Assembly (NCBI GenBank): GCA_964456525.1
Contig: CAYWAP010000003.1
Location: 13,255-77,254, forward strand
Length of the DNA: 64,000 bases
Reading direction: 5' to 3'
DNA from: Onthomonas sp964456525
GTDB taxonomy: Bacteria > Bacillota > Clostridia > Oscillospirales > Oscillospiraceae
Shown: in pieces, positions 8,673 through 16,861 of the stretch
How the letters are laid out: every line of letters starts with the position of its first letter
How positions within the stretch are numbered: the first letter of the stretch is position 1
Made by a program: the position numbers and the translations under genes
Notes under the pieces: generated by a model
Database searches by the model: none
What the model was told of the DNA's origin: nothing
Seen by the model: only the letters and a program-made list of their open reading frames with translations

Positions 8673-9506
8673 TCAGATGGCCAAAACCTCCGTGATGGCC
8701 TTTGCGCTCGCGGCCAGATCCGCCTGTTCGGCCTCCTCGACCTTGCCCGCGTCCACCGCCTGGGCCAGAGCGGGGTCCATCGGCAGCTGCGCCAACACCG
8801 GGATGTGATGTTCCGCGGCAACCTGCTGAATGTGACTTTTTCCAAAAATGGCGTGGCGTTTTCCGCAGTCAGGGCACTGGAAGTAGCTGTAATTCTCCAC
8901 CAGACCCAGCACAGGGACCTGCATCATCCCGGCCATGTTGATGGCCTTGGTCACAATCATGCTGACCAGATCCTGGGGGGAGGTGACGACCACAATGCCG
9001 TCCACCGGCAGGGACTGGAACACCGTCAGCGGTACATCCCCCGTTCCCGGCGGCATGTCTACAAACAGATAGTCCACATCGCCCCAGAACACGTCGGTCC
9101 AGAACTGCTTGACCACACCGGCGATGACAGGCCCCCGCCAGATGACAGGGTCTGTCTCATGATCGGTCAGCAGGTTTAAAGACATGAGTTTCACGCCGCC
9201 TTTGGTGACGGCGGGCAGAATCCCCGCCTCGCCAGCCATGGCCCGCTCGTGAATGCCAAAGCTCTTGGGGATGGAGGGGCCGGTGATGTCGGCATCCAAA
9301 ATGCCCACCCGGTATCCCAGTTTGGCGGTGGCAACGGCCAGCATGCTGGTGACCAGGCTCTTTCCCACGCCCCCCTTGCCGCTCATAATGGCAATGACGT
9401 GCTTGACGTGGGAAGCGGGGTTGCATGGTTCTTTCTGAATGGTGTTTTGACGGGAGCTGCAGCTTGCGCCGCAGCTGGAACAGTCATGGGTACACGCTTC
9501 GGCCAT
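8673..9506 (-). CDS. mrp: Mrp/NBP35-family iron-sulfur carrier ATPase
   Basis: P-loop ATPase thought to carry or assemble Fe-S clusters in the cytosol. The deviant Walker A GKGGVGKS lies at about residues 43-50, with DADITGPS and DYLFVDMPPGTGD following. The C-terminal CPDCGKRH provides the CxxC that bridges a labile cluster between two subunits. A Cys-rich N-terminal tail (MAEACTHDCSSCGASC) is typical of anaerobe Mrp proteins. The ATG at 9506 has AAAGGAG upstream. At 277 residues it is normal length. It stands alone between the SPFH gene and its own terminator. Anaerobic fermenters need many Fe-S enzymes (MiaB and the U32 protein in this window are examples). Confidence 0.94.
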   Translation of the reverse strand: MAEACTHDCSSCGASCSSRQNTIQKEPCNPASHVKHVIAIMSGKGGVGKSLVTSMLAVATAKLGYRVGILDADITGPSIPKSFGIHERAMAGEAGILPAVTKGGVKLMSLNLLTDHETDPVIWRGPVIAGVVKQFWTDVFWGDVDYLFVDMPPGTGDVPLTVFQSLPVDGIVVVTSPQDLVSMIVTKAINMAGMMQVPVLGLVENYSYFQCPDCGKRHAIFGKSHIQQVAAEHHIPVLAQLPMDPALAQAVDAGKVEEAEQADLAASAKAITEVLAI

Positions 9507-9618
9507 GAAAAACTCTCCTTTTCAGCGCCCGAAATCCCCAGACCGGCTGAGCCTGGGAGGGGCTCAAACAGTGATTCGCACAGCGGGCGAAAACAGCCCA
9601 CTTTTCCGCCACGCGGAG

Positions 9619-10527
9619 TTATTCGGCGGCATCGCCGCCCAGAATCCCCTGGGCGCTGGCGGCCAGTCCGGCGAGGCTCTGGATTTCCGAGGGGATGATG
9701 ATCTTCGTCGCCTTGCCATCCGCAGCCGCCTGGAAACTTTCCAGCGCCTTGAGCTTGACGACCTGATCGTTGGGAGCCGCCTCATTCAACATCTTCAGCG
9801 CCCGGGCCTGGGCCTCCTGCACCTTCAAAACGGCCTGGGCCTCTGCCTCTGCCTCCAGCAGCTTCGCCTCCTTGGCCGCCTGGGCCTTCAGAACCAGCGA
9901 TTCCTTTTCGCCCTGGGCAACCAGAATCTGAGACTGTTTTCTGCCCTCGGCAATCAGAATCTGTTCCCGGCGCTCACGCTCCGCCTTCATCTGGCGCTCC
10001 ATGGCGTCCTGAATCTCCCTGGGCGGCGTAATGTTTTTCAGCTCAACCCGGTTGACCTTAATGCCCCAGGGGTCGGTGGCCTCGTCCAGAATGGCGCGCA
10101 TCTTGGTGTTGATGACGTCGCGGCTGGTCAGGGACGCATCCAGATCCAACTCGCCAATGATGTTCCGCAGCGTGGTGGCCGTCAGGTTTTCAATGGCCTT
10201 CATGGGCCGCTCCACGCCGTAAGTGGCCCGCTTCGGGTCCGTGATCTGATAGTAGAGCACCGTATCGATCTGCATGGTGACGTTATCCTTTGTGATAACG
10301 GGCTGCGGGTCAAAGTCGGCAACCCGCTCTTTCAAAGAGATCTTCGTGGCGACCCGGTCCACAAAGGGGATTAAAAAGTGAATGCCCACGCCCCACACCG
10401 CGTAAAAGGCCCCCAGCCGCTCCACGACAAAAGCCTGGGACTGACGAACAATGACGATGGTGCTGGACACCAGCAGAATCACAAGCACCACCAGAACAAG
10501 GACAATGATAATTGGTATCATATACAT
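9619..10527 (-). CDS. SPFH/Band 7 membrane protein (stomatin/QmcA-like)
   Basis: One N-terminal membrane helix (about residues 4-25, rich in Ile, Val and Leu) is followed by an SPFH domain with the stomatin signatures ERLGAFYAVWGVGIHFLIPF and KDNVTMQIDTVLYYQI. A long Ala/Glu/Lys/Arg-rich coiled coil (about residues 170-265) follows, then a short hydrophobic tail. Such proteins oligomerise into membrane cages or microdomains and often affect membrane proteases or stress tolerance. The upstream gene encodes an NfeD protein, the standard partner of this family. 302 residues. The two genes are 17 bases apart or less and clearly form an operon. Confidence 0.93.
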   Translation of the reverse strand: MYMIPIIIVLVLVVLVILLVSSTIVIVRQSQAFVVERLGAFYAVWGVGIHFLIPFVDRVATKISLKERVADFDPQPVITKDNVTMQIDTVLYYQITDPKRATYGVERPMKAIENLTATTLRNIIGELDLDASLTSRDVINTKMRAILDEATDPWGIKVNRVELKNITPPREIQDAMERQMKAERERREQILIAEGRKQSQILVAQGEKESLVLKAQAAKEAKLLEAEAEAQAVLKVQEAQARALKMLNEAAPNDQVVKLKALESFQAAADGKATKIIIPSEIQSLAGLAASAQGILGGDAAE

Positions 10528-10543
10528 CCATTCCTTTCCTGTT

Positions 10544-11005
10544 TTAAACCGATTTCACCGTCTGCACAAAGAGCCGGACTCCCTCAATGCGCACCGCCGT
10601 AACGGTCGTCCCCTCCGGAATCCGCTCGCCGGAATCGCTGCGGGCGGTCCAGATCTGACTTGCGATTTTTACCTGTCCGGTTCCGGCCAAATTGTCGATG
10701 GTCTCCAGGACGATGCCCTCCCTGCCGATCAGGCTGTCCGCATTGGTTCGGGCATGATCTTTCGGCCGAAACCACTTGGCGGCCACAGGCCGCACCAGCA
10801 GCAGCGTCACAAGGGATACGCCGACAAAGAAACCTGCCTGCACCCAGAAATTGGAGCACACCAGGCTGACCAGCAGCGCCACCACCGCCCCGGCGGCAAA
10901 CCAAATCGAGGTCAAGCCCACCGTGGCCGCTTCGGCCAGCCCAAAAACCACAATCAATACCAGCCACAAAAGGGGCATCGATATTTGCATCATCGCCGTT
11001 GACAT
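10544..11005 (-). CDS. NfeD-family membrane protein
   Basis: Short-form NfeD: two to three N-terminal membrane helices (about residues 8-80) followed by a soluble OB-fold domain beginning at SLIGREGIVLE and ending in a VRIEGVRLFV strand. It pairs with the SPFH protein encoded directly downstream; the pair is thought to organise membrane domains. I chose the ATG at 11005 (MSTAMM) because GGAGG lies eight bases upstream; the ATG two codons earlier is too close to that site. 153 residues. No membrane-bound ClpP-class protease domain is present, so this is the truncated form. Confidence 0.88.
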   Translation of the reverse strand: MSTAMMQISMPLLWLVLIVVFGLAEAATVGLTSIWFAAGAVVALLVSLVCSNFWVQAGFFVGVSLVTLLLVRPVAAKWFRPKDHARTNADSLIGREGIVLETIDNLAGTGQVKIASQIWTARSDSGERIPEGTTVTAVRIEGVRLFVQTVKSV

Positions 11006-11086
11006 GTGCATCGCCTCCTTCTCCATGTTGGGTTCATCTTATCACGTTCGAAGCGAAAAGTCTAGAATGACTCTGTGAATTGACGA

Positions 11087-11115
11087 TTGCGCATCCACTG
11101 TTTTTTCAGTATAAT
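11087..11115 (+). promoter_or_regulatory. Promoter of the THUMP methyltransferase gene
   Basis: A perfect TATAAT at 11110-11115 has TTGCGC (11087-11092) 17 bases upstream; only the first three bases of the -35 box match consensus. Transcription would start near 11122, about 100 bases before the gene. The divergent nfeD promoter should lie in the same gap but I cannot assign it. Confidence 0.55.
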
Positions 11116-11224
11116 GAAATTCATTCAGAAAAATACACATTCCCCCGCCGTTTCCTCCCCCTTTTTCACAGGGGCGCGGCGTCTGTCCGCTCATCTACCA
11201 TCCTGATAACCCCCGGAGGTTTTT

Positions 11225-12346
11225 ATGCGTCCTTATCAATACGAAATCCCCTGCCTGATGGGCCTGGAAAAACTGGTGGCCGACGAGGTCAAGCGCCTTG
11301 GTCTGGAGGATGTCCGCGCCGAAAACGGCCGCGTCCTCTGCCGCGGCGAGCTGGCCGATCTGCCCCGGCTGAATCTCAATTTGCGCTGCGGCGCCCGGGT
11401 GCTCCTGCTGCTGAGCCAGTTCCCCGCCTCCACCTTTGAAGAGCTCTTTCAGGGCGTCCGGGCCATCCCCTGGCAGAACTGGATTCCCAAAGACGGCCAG
11501 TTCCCCGTCAAGGGCTACTCCATCTCCTCCCAGCTTCACTCCGTCCCCGCCTGCCAGTCCATCGTGAAAAAGGCGGCTGCCGCCAAGCTGGGCCAGGTGT
11601 ATGGAACCCAGTGGCTGCCGGAAACGGGTGAACTCTATCAGATTCAATTCTCCATCTTAAAAGATCAGGTCCACATCTGCATCGACACCTCTGGCGAGGG
11701 GCTGTACAAGCGGGGCTATCGCGCCGCCAACAACGGCGCGCCCCTCCGGGAGACCTTGGCCGCCGCCATGGTGCTGCTGTCCCATTACAAGGGGCTGGAC
11801 CCCTTCTGCGACCCCTTCTGCGGCTCCGGCACCATCCCCATCGAGGCCGCCCTGATCGCCAAGAACCGCGCCCCCGGCTTAAACCGTGAATTTTCCGCTG
11901 AAAACTGGGGATTTTTGAAAAAATCACTGTGGACAGACGCGGCCACCGAGGCCATGGACCGGGAATACAACCGCGTTTACGACATCTGGGGCGGCGACAT
12001 CAATCCGGACTGCGTGGCCCTGTCCCAGGCCAACGCCCGCCTGGCCGGCGTGGAGGACACGGTTCACTTTGAACAGTACGATGCCCGCCGTTTTTACTCC
12101 ACCGAGGAGTACGGCCGCCTGGTCACCAATCCCCCTTACGGCGAGCGCATGATGGCCCAGGACGAAGTCGCCCAGCTCTACAAAGCCTTCGGCCACGCCG
12201 TCTCCCTGCTCCCGGAGGGCTGGCGGGTCAGCATCCTCTCCAGCCACACCGAATTTGAGACGCTCTTCGGCCGCCGGGCCAGGAAAAAACGCAAGCTCTA
12301 TAACGGCATGATCAAGTGCGACCTGTTCTGTTACGGCAAAGTCTGA
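11225..12346 (+). CDS. THUMP-domain class I rRNA methyltransferase (RlmL/YpsC family)
   Basis: SAM-dependent N2-guanine methyltransferase, by family similarity acting on 23S rRNA. An N-terminal ferredoxin-like and THUMP region (about residues 1-155) is followed by a Rossmann methyltransferase domain. The SAM loop reads DPFCGSGTIPIEAAL, and the catalytic NPPYGERM motif marks amino-group methylation. 373 residues, the size of the short Firmicutes YpsC form; it lacks the second methyltransferase domain of E. coli RlmKL. The ATG has GGAGG five bases upstream. It is a single-gene unit ahead of the proline cluster. Confidence 0.9.
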   Translation: MRPYQYEIPCLMGLEKLVADEVKRLGLEDVRAENGRVLCRGELADLPRLNLNLRCGARVLLLLSQFPASTFEELFQGVRAIPWQNWIPKDGQFPVKGYSISSQLHSVPACQSIVKKAAAAKLGQVYGTQWLPETGELYQIQFSILKDQVHICIDTSGEGLYKRGYRAANNGAPLRETLAAAMVLLSHYKGLDPFCDPFCGSGTIPIEAALIAKNRAPGLNREFSAENWGFLKKSLWTDAATEAMDREYNRVYDIWGGDINPDCVALSQANARLAGVEDTVHFEQYDARRFYSTEEYGRLVTNPPYGERMMAQDEVAQLYKAFGHAVSLLPEGWRVSILSSHTEFETLFGRRARKKRKLYNGMIKCDLFCYGKV

Positions 12347-12464
12347 CGGCTCCAGAACCCCGGATCAGTTGGATTCTCTCCTGTTTTATCCCGGTCATTG
12401 CCGTCTGCGGGGGCAGTTTCGGTCTTTTCCCGGAGAATACGCCAACTCTTTTACCTGCTAACGC

Positions 12465-12493
12465 TTGAAAGCGTCCAGATTCTATCGTATAAT
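12465..12493 (+). promoter_or_regulatory. Promoter of the proC-proB-proA cluster
   Basis: TTGAAA (12465-12470) and TATAAT (12488-12493) are 17 bases apart. Transcription would start near 12500, giving a leader of about 100 nt. The leader contains the inverted repeat TTCGATG (12519-12525) / CATCGAA (12568-12574), which could fold into a stem; no known riboswitch or T-box sequence is visible in it. Confidence 0.78.
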
Positions 12494-12599
12494 ACCTGTA
12501 ATTCTAACTCCCTTTCCCTTCGATGATGGCCCCCAAGGAACAAAACCGGCGAAATGCCGCGGCGCCGCATCGAAAGACCCTGACAAAGGAGCCTTTGCC

Positions 12600-13397
12600 A
12601 TGACAAACATTGGATTTATCGGCTGCGGCAGCATGGGCGGCGCCATCGCCCGGGCGGTTTGCAGCGCCGCCGCCCCGGAACACGTCACCCTCGCCAACCG
12701 AACCGCCAGCAAGGCGGAGGCCCTGGCCGGGGAACTGGGCTGCCATTGGGGCGGGAATGAAGCCGTCGCCAGAGAGAGCCATCTGCTTTTTCTCGGCGTA
12801 AAGCCACAGATGATGGCCGGCATGCTGGCCGGCATCCGGGAGATTCTCGCCGGGCGCACCGACCGCTTTTTGCTCATCTCCATGGCCGCCGGGATGTCCA
12901 TCGCCCAAATCCGCTCCCTGGCCGGGGGCGATTACCCGGTCATCCGCATAATGCCAAACACCCCGGTTTCCATCGGCATGGGCATGATCCAGTATTGCGC
13001 GGACGGCGTGACAGGGGAGGAAGAGGCCGCCTTTGCCGCCGTGATGGCCAAGGCCGGCCTTCTGGACAAAATCCCCGAGGGGCAGATGGACGCGGCCAGC
13101 GCCGTCTCCGGCTGCGGCCCCGCCTGGGCGTATCAGTTCATCGAGGCTCTGGCGGACGGCGGCGTCGCCTGCGGGCTGCCCCGGGCAAAGGCCCTGCAAT
13201 ATGCCGCTCAGATGCTGGCGGGCAGCGCCGGGCTGGTTCTCCAGAGCGGCAGCCACCCCGGCGCCCTGAAGGACGCGGTCTGTTCCCCCGGCGGCTCCAC
13301 CATTCAGGGCCTGCGCGTTCTGGAAGAGCGCGCCTTCCGCGGCGCCGTTATGGACGCCGTCATCGCGGCATACGAAAAGACAAAGACGTTGGGATAA
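12600..13397 (+). CDS. proC: Pyrroline-5-carboxylate reductase
   Basis: Last step of proline synthesis: reduces pyrroline-5-carboxylate with NAD(P)H. The N-terminal Rossmann fold begins IGFIGCGSMGGAIA. The C-terminal dimer domain has the family signature from SAVSGCGPAWAYQFIEAL to AVCSPGGSTIQGL. 265 residues, normal length. Start choice: AAAGGAG lies eight bases before the ATG at 12600; the upstream in-frame extension has no such site and overlaps the promoter. Followed after 80 bases by proB. Confidence 0.96.
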   Translation: MTNIGFIGCGSMGGAIARAVCSAAAPEHVTLANRTASKAEALAGELGCHWGGNEAVARESHLLFLGVKPQMMAGMLAGIREILAGRTDRFLLISMAAGMSIAQIRSLAGGDYPVIRIMPNTPVSIGMGMIQYCADGVTGEEEAAFAAVMAKAGLLDKIPEGQMDAASAVSGCGPAWAYQFIEALADGGVACGLPRAKALQYAAQMLAGSAGLVLQSGSHPGALKDAVCSPGGSTIQGLRVLEERAFRGAVMDAVIAAYEKTKTLG

Positions 13398-13477
13398 TGG
13401 GGCCCTTTCCCCCCAGTTGCTGCACGCCGCAGCAACCTATCCCCAAATTCCCTTTATATTAGGAAGGATCCTCAACC

Positions 13478-14278
13478 ATGATGAGAATTGTTGTCAAAGT
13501 GGGCACCTCTACCCTGGCCCATTCCACCGGCCGGCTGAACATCCGCCAGGTGGAGGAGCTGGTCAAGGTTCTCAGCGACCTGAAAAATATGGGCCATGAG
13601 ATCATACTCGTCTCCTCCGGCGCCATCGGCATGGGCGTGGGAAAGCTGTCCCTGTCCAAAAAGCCCAACGATATCCCCACCAAGCAGGCTGCGGCCGCCA
13701 TCGGTCAATGCGAGCTCATGTATACCTATGACAAGCTCTTCACCGAATATAACCACATTGTGGCGCAGATCCTGCTGACCGGTTCGGATTTTTCCCACGA
13801 TGGCCGCCGGCGCAATTTTATGAACACCCTGCTTCGCCTGCTGGAACTGGGCGCGCTTCCCATCATCAACGAGAACGACTCCGTCGCCACAGACGAAATT
13901 GCCCTGGGCGACAACGACAAACTCTCTGCCATGGTTGCCATCTCCGCCCAGGCCGACCTGCTGGTGCTGCTCAGCGATATTGACGGGCTTTACACCGCCG
14001 ACCCCCACACCCATAACAACGCACGGCTGATCGACACCGTGATTGCCATCACGCCGGAAATTGAGGCTCTGGCAGGCGACAAAGGCTCGGAGCTTTCCAC
14101 CGGCGGCATGCAGTCCAAGCTGCACGCCGCCAAAATGACCACGGAGCACGGGGTTGACATGGTGATTGCCAACGGCTCCAAGGCCCGAGTGTTATATGAT
14201 ATTCTGGCGGGAAAACCCGTCGGAACCCGATTTATCGGCAAGCTAACAGACGATTCACGAAAGGAGAGTTCCCCATGA
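13478..14278 (+). CDS. proB: Glutamate 5-kinase (short form without PUA domain)
   Basis: First step of proline synthesis: phosphorylates the gamma-carboxyl of glutamate. A single amino-acid-kinase domain carries VVKVGTSTL, LVSSGAIGMG, PIINENDSVATDE and the STGGMQSKLHAA segment. 266 residues; the RNA-binding-like PUA domain of the 367-residue E. coli enzyme is absent, as in many Firmicutes. AGGAAGGA lies upstream of two adjacent ATG codons, either of which could start. Its TGA overlaps the proA ATG (ATGA), so translation is coupled, which fits the channelling of the unstable glutamyl phosphate. Confidence 0.96.
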   Translation: MMRIVVKVGTSTLAHSTGRLNIRQVEELVKVLSDLKNMGHEIILVSSGAIGMGVGKLSLSKKPNDIPTKQAAAAIGQCELMYTYDKLFTEYNHIVAQILLTGSDFSHDGRRRNFMNTLLRLLELGALPIINENDSVATDEIALGDNDKLSAMVAISAQADLLVLLSDIDGLYTADPHTHNNARLIDTVIAITPEIEALAGDKGSELSTGGMQSKLHAAKMTTEHGVDMVIANGSKARVLYDILAGKPVGTRFIGKLTDDSRKESSP

Positions 14279-15531
14279 CCACCCATGAAATCCTTCTGGG
14301 CGCCAAAAGCGCCAAGACGGCTCTGGCGCTGGCCAGCACAGAACTGCGCAACCAGGCGCTGCTCGCCATGGCCGACGCTCTGATCGACGCCACCCCCGCC
14401 ATTCTGGCCCAGAATCAGCTGGATCAGGATGCCGCCCGCGACCGCGTGACCACGGTGATGCTGGATCGGCTCGCTCTGGACGAGAGCCGCATTCAGGGCA
14501 TGGCCCAGGGCATTCGGGAAGTGGTGGCCCTTCCTGACCCGGTGGGCGAAGTTCTGGACCACATCGAGCGCCCCAACGGCCTGATCATTGAGAAGATCGC
14601 CTTCCCCATGGGCGTTGTCGCCATTATTTACGAGAGCCGCCCCAACGTCACCAGTGACGCCGCTGCCCTGGCCGTCAAAAGCGGCAACGCCTGCGTCCTC
14701 CGCTGCGGCAAAGACGCATGGCGCAGCTGCAACGCCATTGTCACCGCCATGCGCAGCGGTCTGGCCGCCGTGGGGCTGCCGGAGACCTGCGTCAACCTGA
14801 TTCAGGACACCTCCCACGCCAGCGCCAATGCCCTGATGACCGCCGTTGGCGATGTAGACCTGCTGATCCCCCGGGGCGGCGCCGGACTGATCCGCGCCTG
14901 TGTGGAAAACGCCAAGGTTCCCTGCATTCAAACCGGCACCGGCATCTGTCACGTCTATGTGGACGCCACCGCCGACCAGGAGATGGCCCTGAACATCATC
15001 GAAAACGCCAAGACCAGCCGCCCCAGCGTCTGCAACGCCGAAGAGGTCTGCCTGGTACACCGGGAGATTGCCGGCCAGTTCCTGCCCAAACTGAAGCAGC
15101 GTCTGGTAGACAGCCGCGCCGCCAAGGGCCTGCCCCCTGTGGAGCTGCGTTTGGACCCCCGGGCCGCGGCCATCATTCCCGGCACCCCTGCCGGGGAGCA
15201 GGACTTTGACACGGAGTTTTTGAACTATATTCTGGCCGTGGGCATTGTGGACAGCGCGGACGACGCCATCACCCACATCGGCCTGCACTCCACCGGCCAC
15301 AGCGACGCCATTGTCACCGGCGATGACGCCATCGCCGCCAAATTTGTGGCCACCGTGGACAGTTCCTCGGTCTATGTCAACTGTTCCACCCGTTTCACGG
15401 ACGGTGGGGAATTTGGCCTGGGTTGTGAGATCGGCATTTCTACCCAGAAGCTCCACGCCAGAGGCCCCATGGGCCTTCGGGAGCTTTGCACCCACAAGTA
15501 TGTGATCCGGGGCAACGGACAAATCCGGTAA
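14275..15531 (+). CDS. proA: Gamma-glutamyl phosphate reductase
   Basis: Second step of proline synthesis: NADPH-dependent reduction of glutamyl phosphate to the semialdehyde. Aldehyde-dehydrogenase fold of 418 residues. The cofactor region includes VIYESRPNVTSDAAAL; the active-site cysteine lies in RPSVCNAEEVCLVH, and the C-terminal signature is NCSTRFTDGGEFGLG. The ATGA overlap with proB fixes the start. It ends the proC-proB-proA unit; the next gene converges from the other strand 26 bases later, with no clear terminator between them. Confidence 0.97.
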   Translation: MTTHEILLGAKSAKTALALASTELRNQALLAMADALIDATPAILAQNQLDQDAARDRVTTVMLDRLALDESRIQGMAQGIREVVALPDPVGEVLDHIERPNGLIIEKIAFPMGVVAIIYESRPNVTSDAAALAVKSGNACVLRCGKDAWRSCNAIVTAMRSGLAAVGLPETCVNLIQDTSHASANALMTAVGDVDLLIPRGGAGLIRACVENAKVPCIQTGTGICHVYVDATADQEMALNIIENAKTSRPSVCNAEEVCLVHREIAGQFLPKLKQRLVDSRAAKGLPPVELRLDPRAAAIIPGTPAGEQDFDTEFLNYILAVGIVDSADDAITHIGLHSTGHSDAIVTGDDAIAAKFVATVDSSSVYVNCSTRFTDGGEFGLGCEIGISTQKLHARGPMGLRELCTHKYVIRGNGQIR

Positions 15532-15556
15532 CCCCGGCGGCCGGGCGGGGGAGCGG

Positions 15557-16054
15557 TCATTGGATGACGTCTGCAAACTGTCCGCCCACCAGCTCACAGA
15601 GGGCGTTTGGCTCTACCAGAACCTGAAAGCCGATTTTCCCCGCGGAAATGGCAATCGCATCGTAGAGAATGGCCGTCTCGTGGATGGTGGTGAAAAACGG
15701 CTTCTTCATGCCGATCGGGGAGCAGCCGCCCCGGACATACCCGGTCAGCGGCAGCAGCTCTGCGGGGCGGATCATGGCGATATGTTTCTCGTTTACGGCT
15801 TTGGCGGCCTTTTTCAAGTCCAGTTCTCCGGACACCGGCACATCAAAGACATAGTACGCGCCGCTGGCCCCCCGGGTCACCAGCGTTTTGAACACACAAT
15901 CCGGGTCCTGCCCCAGCGCCGCCGCCACGTGCTTCCCATCTACGGCGACGCCCTCCTCGTGGGGATAGGTTCTGGCCTCATAGGCAATCCCCTTTTGCTC
16001 CAAAATCCGCATGACGTTGGTCTTGCCGTCCTGCTGTCTCTGTTTCTTTTTCAT
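15557..16054 (-). CDS. ybaK: Cys-tRNA(Pro) deacylase (YbaK/EbsC family)
   Basis: Trans-acting editing enzyme that hydrolyses Cys mischarged onto tRNA(Pro) by prolyl-tRNA synthetase. Family signatures: TNVMRILEQKGI near the N-terminus, DPDCVFKTLV, the lysine-containing FDVPVSGELDLKKAAK segment and GYVRGGCSPIGMKK. 165 residues from the ATG at 16054 (MKKKQRQQ), which matches the usual family start. Its ribosome-binding site is weak, and a longer in-frame form of up to 219 residues is possible but has atypical composition. It sits next to proline biosynthesis, and proS lies 12 kb away, so the proline and tRNA(Pro) functions are loosely grouped. Confidence 0.9.
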   Translation of the reverse strand: MKKKQRQQDGKTNVMRILEQKGIAYEARTYPHEEGVAVDGKHVAAALGQDPDCVFKTLVTRGASGAYYVFDVPVSGELDLKKAAKAVNEKHIAMIRPAELLPLTGYVRGGCSPIGMKKPFFTTIHETAILYDAIAISAGKIGFQVLVEPNALCELVGGQFADVIQ

Positions 16055-16245
16055 CCCATTCCATCGCTTTCGTAAAAATGATACCCCTTCGGCCTCTCCA
16101 CAGGGCGAAGGGGTTCCCGCCCCCATTTCGCCGGAGCCGCCGCCCCGATGGACGCCATCTGTATCGGAGCATGCCCATCTGTTTCTGTAAAAACCGGCGG
16201 CGCCCCGCCCTCCCACAAAACGGCTGCAAATCCCAAAACTTCCAT

Positions 16246-16275
16246 TTGACTTTGCAGAAAAAACGCATATACTAT
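16246..16275 (+). promoter_or_regulatory. Promoter of the 16316 gene
   Basis: TTGACT (16246-16251) is followed by overlapping -10 candidates TATACT (16268-16273, spacing 16) and TACTAT (16270-16275, spacing 18). It lies about 45 bases before the ATG. Confidence 0.65.
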
Positions 16276-16315
16276 ATCATAACAACCATCTTGAGGGGAA
16301 CGGAGGCGTACACGC

Positions 16316-16729
16316 ATGAAAATTGAATTGACCACCAAACAGTATCGCCGTTTGCTGGACATGGCTTATATCGGAAACTGGGTGCTGAACTCCACCCGGG
16401 GCGATGAGCGCTTCAAAGATTATGATGAGGTGGAGTCCCTGTTGTTCTCCAAGGCCGACAGCCAGGGCATGAAGGGTCTGGCCGAGCGCTGGAACGGCGA
16501 AATCGTTCCCAGCCACGCCTTCGTCGCCGGCGGCATCCACGAAGCCATCGCCTGCTATGAGGATTCCGTCTTTTTTGACATCCTGGCAGAGGAGCTGGCC
16601 CGCCGCGATATGCATGACGCCCCCATTGACGAGACGAATTATGACGAGCTGACCCGCCGCATTGACGCATACATGGCCGAGTTTGAACTCCACGGAACGG
16701 ATCACGTCCAGGTGGAGACGGAAAATTAA
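16316..16729 (+). CDS. Uncharacterised acidic cytosolic protein (137 aa)
   Basis: I do not recognise the family. The protein is acidic and probably mostly helical, with no signal peptide, membrane helix or metal-binding motif. Notable stretches are MKIELTTKQYRRLLDMAYIG at the start, a DYDEVESLLF segment, and an acidic C-terminus. GGAGG lies nine bases before the ATG. It has its own promoter and a strong terminator directly behind it, so it is a monocistronic gene of unknown role, transcribed away from the deacylase and towards lysA. Confidence 0.75.
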   Translation: MKIELTTKQYRRLLDMAYIGNWVLNSTRGDERFKDYDEVESLLFSKADSQGMKGLAERWNGEIVPSHAFVAGGIHEAIACYEDSVFFDILAEELARRDMHDAPIDETNYDELTRRIDAYMAEFELHGTDHVQVETEN

Positions 16730-16780
16730 ACGCAGCTGCCCTGTGGCTCGGGGATAAAACCGGGCTTTAGAGCAATCCCA

Positions 16781-16820
16781 AAAACACCCGCTGAACCCTG
16801 AGGAACTGCGGGTGTTTTTT
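16781..16820. terminator. Bidirectional rho-independent terminator
   Basis: AAACACCCGC (16782-16791) and GCGGGTGTTT (16808-16817) form a ten-pair stem with a 16-base loop. T6 on the plus strand and TTTT on the minus strand follow it. It can end both the 16316 gene and the convergent lysA. Confidence 0.88.
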
Positions 16821-16861
16821 ATCTTTGTGCACCGGTCCGGCGGTCGGCAGCCCCTTGGGAA

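Noticed and set aside
13990..15597. Long minus-strand frame opposite proA and part of proB
   Set aside because: Shadow of the proA and proB codons; Gly/Val/His-rich sequence without motifs.
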